Numbered from the stretch's first letter, positions 8,601 to 18,144 are shown. The stretch is 64,000 bases of DNA from UBA1930 sp943371535 (GCA_943371535.1 CALRVE020000003.1:115885-179884); one strand, 5' to 3'. Notes: generated by a model from the sequence alone, not told the origin. A program made the numbers and translations.

Positions 8601-10489
8601 ATGGTGCTAAAGCAATACTTACAAATGCTGCACACTTGTATAGTTATCCTAAAGATTATACAGTAAAATTAGTAGTAAAAAATACTGGTGGATGTGCCGA
8701 TTCTACAACAAAGCAAGTAACTATAAAAGGGCCAACTGGTGTATTAAGTTATCAACCCAATTTAGCTTGTAGCCCTGTAGTGGTAAGCTTTCATGCACAA
8801 ACACAAAATACCATTAAAAATATATGGGATTTTAATGATGGAGTAGTTTCTAACACTACTACAAATACTACTACTCATACTTATACATTAGGAGGTCATT
8901 ATATTCCTAAATTAATTTTAGAAGATGCTACAGGTTGTAGAGTACCTATTATTGGTAAAGATACTATTCAAGTAAAAGTGATTAAAGCTTATGCTCAAGT
9001 GCCTACACAATCTATTTGCGATTCTGCAAATGTTCAATTGCTGGATTCTAGTATTAGCAACGATGTAATTACAAAGTATCATTGGAGCTTTGGTAACGGA
9101 TTTACGTCTACCCAAAAAAATCCCAACCATAATTATAAAACAAATGGATTGTTTTCTGTTAAATTAAAAGTAACTACACAAAGAGGATGTACAGATAGTA
9201 TTACTTACAATAATAAAATAAAAGTGGTAAGTTCTCCTAAAGCAAATATTAAAGGCGATACCGCAGTTTGTAAAAACGGAACTATTTTATTTAGTTCTGA
9301 TAGAATTAATCCTGATACATCTAACGTTATTTGGAATTGGAGTTTTGGCAATGGAGTTACGTCAACCTTACAAAATCCTCCAGCTCAAACATATACTATT
9401 GCAGGTTCCTTTAATTTAGTACATCAAATTATAAATAGCAGCGGTTGTATAACAAATACAGTTAAAAAGATTATTATTCATCAATTGCCAATAGTAAATG
9501 CAGGTTTAGATACCACCATTTGTAGAAATAACAACTACACTTTACAGGCAAATGGAGCTTCAAGTTATATTTGGTATGGTAATACAAGTACACTCAATTG
9601 TACTACTTGTGCTAATCCAGTTGCAAAACCTTTAACAACTATTACCTATGCTGTAATTGGTAAAAATGCTTTTAATTGTGTTGCAACAGATTCTATTACC
9701 GTTCGAGTTCAACAACCATTAAAGTTAACTGTAGCAAGTGGCGATACTTTATGTTTAGGTGAAACAGCAACATTTAAAGCAACTGGTACAGAAAAGTATA
9801 ATTGGTATCCTGCTTTATATGTAGATCAACCCAATAGTGCACAAGTAAACATTCGTCCAGCAAAAGACACCTCAATTAATTACATGTTAATTGGCAAGGA
9901 TAATTTTAATTGCTTTGCCGATACTGCTAGAGTTAAAGTCAAAGCATTTCCAATACCAAAAATGGAAATTGATCAAAATGAAATTACAGTAAATGCAGGA
10001 GCAACTGTTAAGTTGAAAACAGTGAATTCTGGTGATGTTACCAAATGGAAATGGACACCAAATAGATTTATTGATAATGCCAATCTTGCCGAGCCTACAA
10101 TGATTGCAAGAGAATCTATTACCTATACTTGTGTTGCATCTAACGAAGGAAATTGTGTTACAAGAGATGAGGTGAAAGTGGTAGTGGTTTGTAATAATGG
10201 AAACATTTTTGTTCCAAATACATTTTCTCCAAATGGTGATGGTAACAATGACATTTTTTATCCAAGAGGTAAAGGTGTATATACTATTAAAAGTTTAAGA
10301 ATCTTTAATCGTTGGGGCGAAATGGTATTTGAAAAATCAAACTTTCAAGCCAATGATATGAGTGCAGGTTGGGATGGTACTTATAAGGGGCAAAAACTTG
10401 CTTCTGATGCGTATGTTTATAGTTTAGAAATTATGTGCGATAATAGTACAACAGTTCCTTCAAAAGGAAGTATTACTTTAATACGTTAA
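5666..10489 (+). CDS. Giant PKD-repeat adhesin-like protein with T9SS type B sorting domain (copy 1)
   Basis: 1607 aa. A signal peptide (KVFQLMIALILIHGSAKS) is followed by about 15 PKD-type repeats of roughly 80-100 aa, each with a W-x-FG(D/N)G core, an NP-x-H-x-Y turn and usually a GC-x-D motif. About three Ig-like modules with paired Cys follow, then a gliding-motility-type C-terminal domain from residue 1516 (VPNTFSPNGDGNND, FNRWGE, WDGTYKG, DAYVYSLE). That last domain marks T9SS type B cargo, so the protein is exported across the outer membrane and displayed or shed. No enzymatic domain is visible; a structural or adhesive role is likely. It is collinear with the next gene and lies upstream of PorP/SprF. 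Confidence 0.93.
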   Translation: MKAIIASWLKVFQLMIALILIHGSAKSQLKADFTSSLTAGCSPIVVSFQDSSTGNPTSWKWDLGNGTTSFLQNPSATYFNPGTYTIKLIIQNAGQQDSIAKEAFITVYDNPTVNFEAPQTMGCYPLQVQFADLSTTSIGTVAQWQWDFGNGVTSTQQNPTHTYTTQGNYNVKLKVVSSKGCFKVLEKAAFIKVEGGIKANFNYSVAGSCNPSTPVSFNNLSSGTGTLTYEWWFGDGTSSTEKNPIHIYTSTGSYSVTLITKNAQGCVDTLVKQNALNIGAVKANFNLPATICVGSNLSITNTSTPATVSSAWSFGDGTISTLNNPIKKYIVPGTYTIKLINNFGTCIDSVSKIITVLPKPTASFTATNTVACTVPSTVQFVNNTTNAITYGWNFGNTTTSNTTNPTNTYTAFGNYHISLIATAANGCTDTLTRSNFVQIAAPKINNIIRDPKEGCVPLTVNTTAAVTSIQPIASYQWSFGDSTFSAQQNPTHIYTTEGSFTILLVIKTVGGCTDSLAIKDAIKVGHKPTANFVANLREVCPTSAVQFTDLSTNGPIHKWQWLFGDGKSSTLQNPVNNYSDTGYKHVKLIVFNNGCSDTVVKGNYIFVKPPIARFNQSMNICNNKLAVSFRDSSILSTSYLWNFGDGTTSTEANPIHVYPRAGTYSVYLTVTNGDCSHSRNRIITVDNQVGVLKVSKNILCKKENVTIKIDSVNKVFAATYIWNIGLGNTFTTTLPIINVRYDSVGSYPISVIINYANGCSDTLVYASTIKVFGPKAAFTVTNNQICASTNVHFTDASTTDGQNPITEFTWTYGDGSIINYTSAPFSHLYTNAGNYSVKLRVKDAIGCMDSLTVPAAVRVSKSIAKFTELDTLVCPGTPLQFTSQSSGNNLQHVWSFSNGTQSTEVNPSIIFSEGTYTVQLSVIDAVGCTDTITKLNRIKVYNPIAKFTMSDSFAVCPPLLVNMTNTSIHAGKSFWSFGDGAKAILTNAAHLYSYPKDYTVKLVVKNTGGCADSTTKQVTIKGPTGVLSYQPNLACSPVVVSFHAQTQNTIKNIWDFNDGVVSNTTTNTTTHTYTLGGHYIPKLILEDATGCRVPIIGKDTIQVKVIKAYAQVPTQSICDSANVQLLDSSISNDVITKYHWSFGNGFTSTQKNPNHNYKTNGLFSVKLKVTTQRGCTDSITYNNKIKVVSSPKANIKGDTAVCKNGTILFSSDRINPDTSNVIWNWSFGNGVTSTLQNPPAQTYTIAGSFNLVHQIINSSGCITNTVKKIIIHQLPIVNAGLDTTICRNNNYTLQANGASSYIWYGNTSTLNCTTCANPVAKPLTTITYAVIGKNAFNCVATDSITVRVQQPLKLTVASGDTLCLGETATFKATGTEKYNWYPALYVDQPNSAQVNIRPAKDTSINYMLIGKDNFNCFADTARVKVKAFPIPKMEIDQNEITVNAGATVKLKTVNSGDVTKWKWTPNRFIDNANLAEPTMIARESITYTCVASNEGNCVTRDEVKVVVVCNNGNIFVPNTFSPNGDGNNDIFYPRGKGVYTIKSLRIFNRWGEMVFEKSNFQANDMSAGWDGTYKGQKLASDAYVYSLEIMCDNSTTVPSKGSITLIR

Positions 10490-10586
10490 TTATAATTCTA
10501 TATATTTGAGGTACGATTGCTTGAATAAACTAAACAGCAGTTCATTGCTTTTCTTGATTTTTTTCGATTTGCAATAATTGTAACCC

Positions 10587-13500
10587 GTGCCTCAAAAAAA
10601 GATTTACATATTTCGCTTTGTAGCGATGACATTATTATGCACAATGTCGTTCGCAAATGTATTTGCACAACCCGTAGCTAATTTTACTGCTAATTCTTCA
10701 AATGGGTGTGCACCATTAATTGTTTCTTTTCAAGATTTGAGTACTGGTAATCCAACACAATGGAGTTGGGATTTAGGTAATGGTGTTATTTCCTCACAGC
10801 AAAATCCAATTGGTACTTATTTTAATCCAGGAACCTATACTGTAAGGTTAAGGGTACAAAATGCCAATGGTATCGACTCGGTTATTAAAACAGCTTTTGT
10901 TGTAGTAAATGATGTGCCAACTGTAGATTTTTCTTCTTCTGTAACAAGTGGTTGTTATCCATTAAAGACTCAATTTACCGATTTAAGTATAGCTAATTCT
11001 GGAACCAATATTGAGTGGTTGTGGGATTTTGGTGATGGCAACTTTTCTTCACAACAAAATCCATTACACACTTATGTGGTGGCTGGTAGTTTTACCATTA
11101 CATTACAAGTAAAGAATAGTAGAGGGTGTACAAAGATTATTAATAAACCAAACTATATTAGCATTTCCAGTGGTATTCAAGCCAATTTTAATGTTACGCA
11201 AAATAGTAATTGTGGAGTTCCGTCAACCGTTACTTTTTCAAACACTTCTGTTGGAACAGGAACATCAACCTATTTTTGGAATTTTGGCGATGGTACAAAT
11301 TCTACACAACCCAATCCTACTAAAACCTATACTACACCAGGTTCATACACAGTAAGTTTAGTTGCTATAAGTTCAAGTGGTTGTAGAGATTCTTTAATTA
11401 AGCCCAACTTAATTAATATAGGGGCCGTAAATGCAAATTTTTCTTCTACTGGAAATTGTATAAACAGTTACATCAATTTTACCAATATTTCTACTCCAAA
11501 TCCTGTAAGTGTATTTTGGAATTTTGGCGATGGTACAACTTCTACCAATATTCAACCAACAAAAGTATTTTCATTACCCGGCAGTTATCAAGTGAAAATG
11601 GTTGCTAATTTTGGTAACTGCTCTGATTCTATAACAAAAACAATTGTAATTAATCCTAAACCAACTGTATCTTTTACCAATACTCCAGAGGGTGCTTGTA
11701 GTGCTCCATTAAATGTGCTGTTTACAAATAATTCAGTTGATGCAATTAGTTATAATTGGAATTTTGGCGATGCCAATACTTCAACTAATGCAGCTCCTGC
11801 ACACAATTACCCTCAAACGGGTGTTTTTGATGTTACACTTATTGGTACCAATTCATTTGGATGTACAGATACTTTAAAAAAAATTGGAGCTGTTAAAATT
11901 GCTTTACCACAAGTAACATCTATTAATGGTACGCCTTATAGAGGTTGTGCTCCTTATACAGCACCTTTCTCTTTAAATGTAAACTCTCCCGAACCTATAG
12001 TGCAAGTTGAATGGGATTTTGGAGATGCTACTCCACTTGTAATTGGCAATAATCCAACACATACTTATGTAAATACTGGCACGTATTCAATTACTGTAAA
12101 AGTTACTACAGTAAGTGGTTGTACTGCTACATTTCAGGGTACTAATGCCATTATTTTAGATTCTAAACCAACCGCAAATTTTTCGGCTACCCCACGTAAT
12201 GGTTGTGCAAGCGATGATTACATATTTACCAATAGTTCATCTAATAATGTAAATTCTTGGTTTTGGAATTTTGGCGATGGTGGAACATCTAGTGCACAAA
12301 ATCCCACTTATAACTATGTAGATACTGGGTTCTTTAAAATTACATTAATTGTTGCTGTAAATAATTGTAAGGACACGTTAGAAATAGAAGATTATATTTA
12401 TATTAATCCGCCTGTTGCTAAGTTTTATAAATATTATAATTGCGATACTCCCATGCAAAGGTATTTTGATAATGAATCTATTGGTGCATTAACCTATGCT
12501 TGGAATTTTGGTGATGGCAATTTTTCTGTTGATAGTAATCCTGTACATGTATATGCAAACCCTGGTATATATGCAGTTTCTTTAACCGTTACAAATGGTG
12601 CATGCACCCATACTACTAGAGATACAGTAATTGTTGTGTCTAACAATCCAAATTTTTCTGTGAATGGAACAAGTTTTTGCAAATATGCTAATGTAGTATT
12701 TACTGTTGGCAATATTAATACTGCACATGTTGCCAATTATGCTTGGGATTTTGGAGATGGCACAAGTTCAGGAGGAAGTAGTTTGTCTTCAACTACACAT
12801 CAATATTTAAGTTCTGGTTCGGTGAATCCAACATTGGTCATTACCGATATTTTAGGTTGTACTCAAACTGTTAATCAAGTATTACCCATAGTTGTTTATG
12901 GACCAACTGCTGGTTTTCAAAATCCACCTGGAACATGTGTTAACGGAACAATTAATTTTACTGATACCTCCACCACCGATGGACTTCACTCTATCATTAA
13001 ATGGATGTGGAGTTATGGAAATGGAGGTGTAGATACACTTGCGTCTGGGTTAGGTAACACTTCAGAAACTTATAATCAGGCTGGTACTTATTCAATTAAA
13101 TTAACTGTAGTAGATGACTATGGTTGTTACGATACTTTAATTAAACCGAATGCTGTTTTAATAACCAATCCTAAGGCTAGCTTTAATGCTACCGATACCT
13201 TAAAGTGTGCAAATAATAACATTCAATTTAATAGTACTTCGGCGGGAGTAAATTTAAATTATGTTTGGAGTTTTGGCAATGGGCTTACGTCGGCTCTTCA
13301 AAATCCACAACATGCTTATGCAACTGTTGGTTTGTACTCTGTACAATTGAATGTTTCTGATATTTTTGGTTGTGCCGATTCTTTATTAAAACCATTGTAC
13401 ATCAATGTTTCCAACTCTGCAGCAAAGTTTAGTTTTGTTCAGGGCGATAGTATTGGTTTATGTTATCCATTTTTAATTGAAGTAGCCAATCAATCTCTAA

Positions 13501-15413
13501 ATACGCAAAGTATTAGTTGGAACTTTGGCGATGGTGGTTTTTCTAATGTGAGCAGCCCATCTCATTTTTATAATTTGCCTGGTACTTATTCTTTAACCTT
13601 AAAAGCATTTGGTTTTGGTAATTGTGTAGATAGTGTGAAAACAAATATTGTAGTGAGAGGTCCAACAGGTACGTTTAGTTATACACCTAAAGAATTTTGT
13701 AAACCAGCTGTTGTAACGTTTACAGCCAATACTTTAAACAATGCTACCTTTTTTTGGGACTTTAGTGATGGTGTTACACAAGTAACGAACGATTCTGTAG
13801 TTACTCATCCATTCTTAGTGTCAGGTTTGTTTAAACCTAAAATGATATTGATAGATGCAGCAGGTTGTCAAGTTCCTATTACAGGTATCGATACAATTAA
13901 AGTAATTGATATAACAACTAAAATCAAAGTACCACTAACGCAATTTTGCGATTCGGTACGATTAAACTTTTTAGATTCAACTGTTGTTACCAACGATGTT
14001 GCAACAAATTTTGTATGGAATTTTGGAAATGGAGTTACGTCAACTGCTGTGCAACCTCAACATTTTTATTCTCAACCCGGTAACTATACTGTTAGTTTAA
14101 AAGTTACTAGTTCTTTTGGGTGTACAGCAACCGATACTTTAAATATTCCTATAAATGTTGTACAATCGCCCGTTATTAGAATTACAGGCGATTCGGTTGG
14201 TTGTATCAATAATTTACTAAATTATAATGCTGTTGTAACAAAAAGTGATAGTTCGGCTTTAAGCTGGAATTGGAATTTGGGCAACGGACTTACGTCAACC
14301 CTGCGAAATCCACCTCAGCAGTTTTATTCAACTCCTGGAATTAAAACGATCACTGCAATTTCTACCAATACAAGTGGTTGTGCCGATACTGTTTCAAAAT
14401 CTATTCTAATTCATCCAACGCCCAACACTAGTGCAGGTATTGATACAGTAGTTTGTAGAGGCAAAACTATTACACTTAATGCAACAGGTGCCAATACTTA
14501 TGTTTGGAAAACAGACAATACTTTAAGTTGCTTAAATTGTGCAAACCCTATTGCAAGGCCAGACAGTTTAAGGTTATATACGGTAATTGGTACCAACAAT
14601 TTTGGTTGCAGTTTTGCCGATTCAATGTATGTAAATGTGGTTCAACCTTTTCAAATTAATTTTCCCAATATCCATACTTTGTGTGTTGGAGAATCGAAGC
14701 AATTGGTTGCATCTGGTGCCGATAGCTATTTATGGTCGCCCAATACCAATATCAATAATATTGCTTTACCAAATCCAACTGTCAATCCTTCTACAACTAC
14801 TACTTATACTGTTGTTGCAAGTGATAGTAGAAATTGTTTTAGAGATACTGGAACGGTATTGGTAAAAGTGTATCCTATTCCACAAATAACTTTTCCCAAT
14901 AGTGTTATCAAAAGTAATGTAGGATCGGTTTTGCCTTTAGCAAATTCAAGCAGTAATGATATTACAACATGGCGTTGGTTGCCGAGTACTTGGTTAAGTT
15001 GTAACGATTGTGCCACACCTATTGCAACAATAACAGACAATATAAAGTACATTGTTGAAGTGTCAAATCCTGGTGGTTGTACAGCTAGAAATGAAGTAAG
15101 TATAGAAACTTTGTGTAATGGATTTAATGTATTTATACCCAATACTTTTTCGCCTAATGGAGATGGGATGAATGATGTTTTCTATCCACGAGGAAAAGGG
15201 TTATTTACGGTACGAAATATGAAAATTTTTAATCGTTGGGGTGAACTAGTTTTCTCAAAATCAGAGTTTGCTGCAAATAATCCAGCAAATGGATGGAATG
15301 GAACATTTAATGGCAAAGCATTAACACCCGATGTATATGTTTATTCAATAGAAGTTGTTTGCGACAATAATCAAATTATTCCCATGAAAGGAAATATTAT
15401 GTTGGTGAGATAA
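10587..15413 (+). CDS. Giant PKD-repeat adhesin-like protein with T9SS type B sorting domain (copy 2)
   Basis: 1608 aa, one residue longer than the preceding paralogue and matching it module for module: signal peptide, about 15 PKD repeats, Ig-like modules, and a type B sorting domain from residue 1517 (IPNTFSPNGDG, FNRWGE, WNGTFNGK). The pair clearly arose by tandem duplication and has diverged substantially. The GTG at 10587 is preferred because it gives a basic n-region (MPQKK) before the hydrophobic core; the in-frame ATG at 10626 would leave the signal without positive charges. The PorP/SprF gene starts 34 bp after the stop, so co-expression is likely. Surface or extracellular structural protein exported by T9SS. 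Confidence 0.93.
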   Translation: MPQKKIYIFRFVAMTLLCTMSFANVFAQPVANFTANSSNGCAPLIVSFQDLSTGNPTQWSWDLGNGVISSQQNPIGTYFNPGTYTVRLRVQNANGIDSVIKTAFVVVNDVPTVDFSSSVTSGCYPLKTQFTDLSIANSGTNIEWLWDFGDGNFSSQQNPLHTYVVAGSFTITLQVKNSRGCTKIINKPNYISISSGIQANFNVTQNSNCGVPSTVTFSNTSVGTGTSTYFWNFGDGTNSTQPNPTKTYTTPGSYTVSLVAISSSGCRDSLIKPNLINIGAVNANFSSTGNCINSYINFTNISTPNPVSVFWNFGDGTTSTNIQPTKVFSLPGSYQVKMVANFGNCSDSITKTIVINPKPTVSFTNTPEGACSAPLNVLFTNNSVDAISYNWNFGDANTSTNAAPAHNYPQTGVFDVTLIGTNSFGCTDTLKKIGAVKIALPQVTSINGTPYRGCAPYTAPFSLNVNSPEPIVQVEWDFGDATPLVIGNNPTHTYVNTGTYSITVKVTTVSGCTATFQGTNAIILDSKPTANFSATPRNGCASDDYIFTNSSSNNVNSWFWNFGDGGTSSAQNPTYNYVDTGFFKITLIVAVNNCKDTLEIEDYIYINPPVAKFYKYYNCDTPMQRYFDNESIGALTYAWNFGDGNFSVDSNPVHVYANPGIYAVSLTVTNGACTHTTRDTVIVVSNNPNFSVNGTSFCKYANVVFTVGNINTAHVANYAWDFGDGTSSGGSSLSSTTHQYLSSGSVNPTLVITDILGCTQTVNQVLPIVVYGPTAGFQNPPGTCVNGTINFTDTSTTDGLHSIIKWMWSYGNGGVDTLASGLGNTSETYNQAGTYSIKLTVVDDYGCYDTLIKPNAVLITNPKASFNATDTLKCANNNIQFNSTSAGVNLNYVWSFGNGLTSALQNPQHAYATVGLYSVQLNVSDIFGCADSLLKPLYINVSNSAAKFSFVQGDSIGLCYPFLIEVANQSLNTQSISWNFGDGGFSNVSSPSHFYNLPGTYSLTLKAFGFGNCVDSVKTNIVVRGPTGTFSYTPKEFCKPAVVTFTANTLNNATFFWDFSDGVTQVTNDSVVTHPFLVSGLFKPKMILIDAAGCQVPITGIDTIKVIDITTKIKVPLTQFCDSVRLNFLDSTVVTNDVATNFVWNFGNGVTSTAVQPQHFYSQPGNYTVSLKVTSSFGCTATDTLNIPINVVQSPVIRITGDSVGCINNLLNYNAVVTKSDSSALSWNWNLGNGLTSTLRNPPQQFYSTPGIKTITAISTNTSGCADTVSKSILIHPTPNTSAGIDTVVCRGKTITLNATGANTYVWKTDNTLSCLNCANPIARPDSLRLYTVIGTNNFGCSFADSMYVNVVQPFQINFPNIHTLCVGESKQLVASGADSYLWSPNTNINNIALPNPTVNPSTTTTYTVVASDSRNCFRDTGTVLVKVYPIPQITFPNSVIKSNVGSVLPLANSSSNDITTWRWLPSTWLSCNDCATPIATITDNIKYIVEVSNPGGCTARNEVSIETLCNGFNVFIPNTFSPNGDGMNDVFYPRGKGLFTVRNMKIFNRWGELVFSKSEFAANNPANGWNGTFNGKALTPDVYVYSIEVVCDNNQIIPMKGNIMLVR

Positions 15414-15447
15414 ACAAATATTTAAAAATATTCAAAATGACACAATA

Positions 15448-16533
15448 ATGAGCAGTAGTGTACGTTTAAGTATATATCCAATATCTCGTACTATGAGAAA
15501 CCGTATCCATATACTGTTATGTTTACTATTTGGCCTATATTTTTTAAAGCCAACAACTATACAGGCACAAGATGTGCATTTCTCTCAATTTTTTGAAGCT
15601 CCATTATTACGAAATCCTTCGTTAGCAGGTTTATTTCAAGGTGATATTCGTTTTCAAGGTATTTATAGAAGCCAATGGGCATCGGTTACAACTCCATTTA
15701 CAACAGGTTCTTTTAGCTTTGAATATAAAAAACAAGTAGGCAGTGCCGATGATTTTGTTACTTACGGCACACAATTGTTGTTTGATAAAGCAGGTGCAGC
15801 AGCATTAACTACTACCAATGTAATGCCTTCTTTCAATTATCATAAATCTTTAAACGGAGAAAAAAATAAATATTTATCAATGGGTGTAATGGCTGGAATG
15901 GTTCAACGCCGTTTTGATAGAAGTAAAATCACCACCAATAATCATTACGATGGTAATGGCTATAACCCATCTTTAGGCGATGGAGAAACTTTAATTAATT
16001 CAAACTTTACGTATTTTGATGGAAGCGTAGGCTTAAGTTTCAATTCAACGATTGGTGAAAAATCGGAAGACAATTATTTTGTTGGCTTAGCGTATCATCA
16101 CTTCAATAAACCTAAAAATTCATTTTATAATAATCCAGAAATTGAATTAGAATCAAAAATTGTTGCATCGGCTGGTGTTAAGTTTACTTTAAACGAAACA
16201 TCTTATTTTACCATTCATGCAGATTATTCAAAACAAGGGCCATTCAGTCAGCTGATTGGTGGAGCTATTTATTCGTATAAAATTGGAGAAGATATTGAAG
16301 ATCCCAAGTACACTTTACATTTAGGTGGATTTATGAGAGCCAAAGATGCTTTTATACCCATAGTAAAATTAGATTATCGCCCTTTTGCATTTTCTTTCAG
16401 TTACGATGCCAATGTTTCTCAATTAAGAACAGCAAGTCAGGGAAGAGGCGGAATGGAATTATCCATTTCTTTTATTGGCTTTTTTGATAGAGACAATAGT
16501 TCAAGGTTTGTACCTCTTTGCCCTAAATTTTAG
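15448..16533 (+). CDS. PorP/SprF family type IX secretion outer-membrane protein
   Basis: 361 aa. QDVHFSQFFEAPLLRNPSLAGLF just after the signal sequence is the hallmark of the PorP/SprF family, followed by alternating beta-strand segments of an outer-membrane barrel. Family members pair with type B CTD cargo and are needed for its secretion or anchoring, which fits the two PKD proteins immediately upstream. The first ATG (15448) puts 15 unusual residues before MRNRIHILLCLLFG, so the true start may be the ATG at 15493, which gives a cleaner signal peptide ending near IQAQ. A terminator follows. Confidence 0.93.
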   Translation: MSSSVRLSIYPISRTMRNRIHILLCLLFGLYFLKPTTIQAQDVHFSQFFEAPLLRNPSLAGLFQGDIRFQGIYRSQWASVTTPFTTGSFSFEYKKQVGSADDFVTYGTQLLFDKAGAAALTTTNVMPSFNYHKSLNGEKNKYLSMGVMAGMVQRRFDRSKITTNNHYDGNGYNPSLGDGETLINSNFTYFDGSVGLSFNSTIGEKSEDNYFVGLAYHHFNKPKNSFYNNPEIELESKIVASAGVKFTLNETSYFTIHADYSKQGPFSQLIGGAIYSYKIGEDIEDPKYTLHLGGFMRAKDAFIPIVKLDYRPFAFSFSYDANVSQLRTASQGRGGMELSISFIGFFDRDNSSRFVPLCPKF

Positions 16534-16578
16534 TCGTTTTATTTCATTTTCATAAATTAGGTTTTTTTGATTAATGAT

Positions 16579-16616
16579 GGGAGTTTCCACTGCTCAAACT
16601 CGGAAGCTCCCTTTTT
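16579..16616 (+). terminator. Rho-independent terminator
   Basis: Stem GGGAGTTTCC (16579-16588) / GGAAGCTCCC (16602-16611) with one T-G pair, then five T. It closes the PKD-PKD-PorP unit. Confidence 0.85.
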
Positions 16617-16737
16617 ATTTTATTCAGCCAACATTTTTCTTATTTAAATGTTCTCATTTTCGCAACATGGAATATTAAAAGTTTAATGTTGTATTTCCTT
16701 TCAATCTATTTATTTTGCAACCATAAAAAACAAAAAT

Positions 16738-17208
16738 ATGAGTGTACAAGTTGGTCAACAAGCTCCACAATTTAGCTTACATGATACAGATAGAAACGTA
16801 GTAAATCTAGCCGATTTAAAAGGTAAAAATGTACTATTATTATTTTTTCCAATGGCATTTACAGGTGTTTGTACTACCGAATTATGTAATGTTAGAGATA
16901 ATATTGCCTTATACAATAATGCCAATGCTCAAGTATTGGGTATTTCAGTAGATTCTCCTTTTACTTTAGCAAAGTTTAAAGCAGAGCAAAATTTAAACTT
17001 CCCATTATTGAGCGATTTTAATAAAACAGCATCGGCCGATTATGGTGCTATTTATGAATCTTTCATAGGTTGGATGAATGGCGTTAGTAAACGTTCGGCT
17101 TTTGTGGTAGATAAAGAAGGTGTAATTCAATATGCCGAAGTGTTAGAAAGTGCTGGCGATTTGCCAAACTTTGAAGCAATCAATACAAAGTTGGCTGAGT
17201 TAGCTTAA
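16738..17208 (+). CDS. Peroxiredoxin (AhpC/TSA family)
   Basis: 156 aa, thioredoxin fold, no signal peptide. PMAFTGVC (residues 38-45) is the Px3Tx2C active-site motif, with Cys45 as the peroxidatic cysteine; Cys50, five residues later, is placed like the resolving cysteine of some Bcp-type enzymes. It reduces hydrogen peroxide and organic peroxides in the cytoplasm, drawing electrons from thioredoxin or a similar thiol. It is a single-gene unit, with a terminator before it and a perfect hairpin after it. Confidence 0.94.
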   Translation: MSVQVGQQAPQFSLHDTDRNVVNLADLKGKNVLLLFFPMAFTGVCTTELCNVRDNIALYNNANAQVLGISVDSPFTLAKFKAEQNLNFPLLSDFNKTASADYGAIYESFIGWMNGVSKRSAFVVDKEGVIQYAEVLESAGDLPNFEAINTKLAELA

Positions 17209-17228
17209 TTAATTTCAGCTTAAAATAC

Positions 17229-17267
17229 CAAGAAGGCAATATTTACACACTAAATATTGCCTTCTTG
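17229..17267. terminator. Perfect 17-bp hairpin after the peroxiredoxin gene
   Basis: The arms at 17229-17245 and 17251-17267 are exactly complementary over 17 bp with a CACAC loop. No T-run follows on the plus strand, so it is an atypical terminator or an mRNA 3-prime stabiliser. Confidence 0.6.
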
Positions 17268-17338
17268 CGTTCATGTAATTATTGAAACATTTTTTGGTTG
17301 TTTAAAATCTTTATTTACCTTCATGGAACTTTAGAAAT

Positions 17339-17683
17339 ATGAAAAAAGTTTACACACTATTTTTACTCTTCATTTTATTATCGGCAAGCAGCTTCTTGCC
17401 CGATAATGATAAGTATGAGGTAGGTGATGTAAAAACCAAGATTACCAATTTCTATCCCAATCCTGCATCTTCTTTCATCAATTTTGAGTTTTCAAAACCA
17501 TTAGAAAAAGGACACACCATTGCCTTATTCAATTTTATTGGAAAAAAAGTAAGTGAAATTCCTGTTTCAGGTTCAAAAATTACTGTTTCTTTAGATGGAT
17601 TCTTTCGTGGTATTTATGTATTTCAGTTAAGAAATAGAAATGCAACCATTATCGAAAGTGGAAAATTTCAAGTAATCAAATAA
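17339..17683 (+). CDS. Minimal T9SS type A sorting-domain protein
   Basis: 114 aa made of a signal peptide (MKKVYTLFLLFILLSASSF), a short linker, and one T9SS type A C-terminal domain: FYPNPASSFINFEF, then ALFNFIGKKV, then FFRGIYVFQL and a final KFQVIK. There is essentially no passenger domain, so only the sorting signal itself would be exported. It could be a decayed cargo gene or a genuine small surface peptide. It lies between peroxiredoxin and, convergently, OsmC, whose stop is 6 bp away, and has no obvious partner. Confidence 0.85.
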   Translation: MKKVYTLFLLFILLSASSFLPDNDKYEVGDVKTKITNFYPNPASSFINFEFSKPLEKGHTIALFNFIGKKVSEIPVSGSKITVSLDGFFRGIYVFQLRNRNATIIESGKFQVIK

Positions 17684-17689
17684 CTGTAT

Positions 17690-18097
17690 TTACCAGTTAA
17701 AATGTACATCTAATACAATATCTGGATGCAAGCTTTTCTCTACTGGGCAGCTTCTTGCAATTCTTACTAATTGTTCTTTTTGTGTTTCAGTTGCAATAAA
17801 ATCTTTTGTAAAATTCAGTTCGGCTTTTATACCTGCTACTCTTCTAGGTGCATCTGTACTCATTATTTTGGTAATGTTTATGGTAGTTCCAACAAAATTT
17901 AGTTGCAAATCGGCAGCTCTAATAGCCATTGTAGTAATCATACAGCTACCTAAACTTGTTGCCAACATATCGGTAGGGCTAAAACGTTCTCCTTTACCTT
18001 GGTTATCGGTGGGTGCATCATTTTCAATTACAGTTCCACTTTGTAAATGTGTTAATTCTGTTCTTAAATCTCCTGTATAAACAATGGTACTTGTCAT
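17690..18097 (-). CDS. OsmC family peroxidase
   Basis: 135 aa. ATSLGSCMITTM (Cys52) and RSCPVEKSLHP (Cys117) are the two conserved cysteine motifs of the OsmC/Ohr superfamily, which reduces organic hydroperoxides as a dimer. The PTD before the first Cys and the HP after the second are typical of OsmC-like proteins. Cytoplasmic. It runs against the mini-CTD gene and diverges from the next gene over a 47-bp gap, so two promoters must be packed there. Confidence 0.93.
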   Translation of the reverse strand: MTSTIVYTGDLRTELTHLQSGTVIENDAPTDNQGKGERFSPTDMLATSLGSCMITTMAIRAADLQLNFVGTTINITKIMSTDAPRRVAGIKAELNFTKDFIATETQKEQLVRIARSCPVEKSLHPDIVLDVHFNW

Positions 18098-18144
18098 ATT
18101 AGTTTGTATTTTGCCCTAAATTTACATTCATCAAATTATATACT

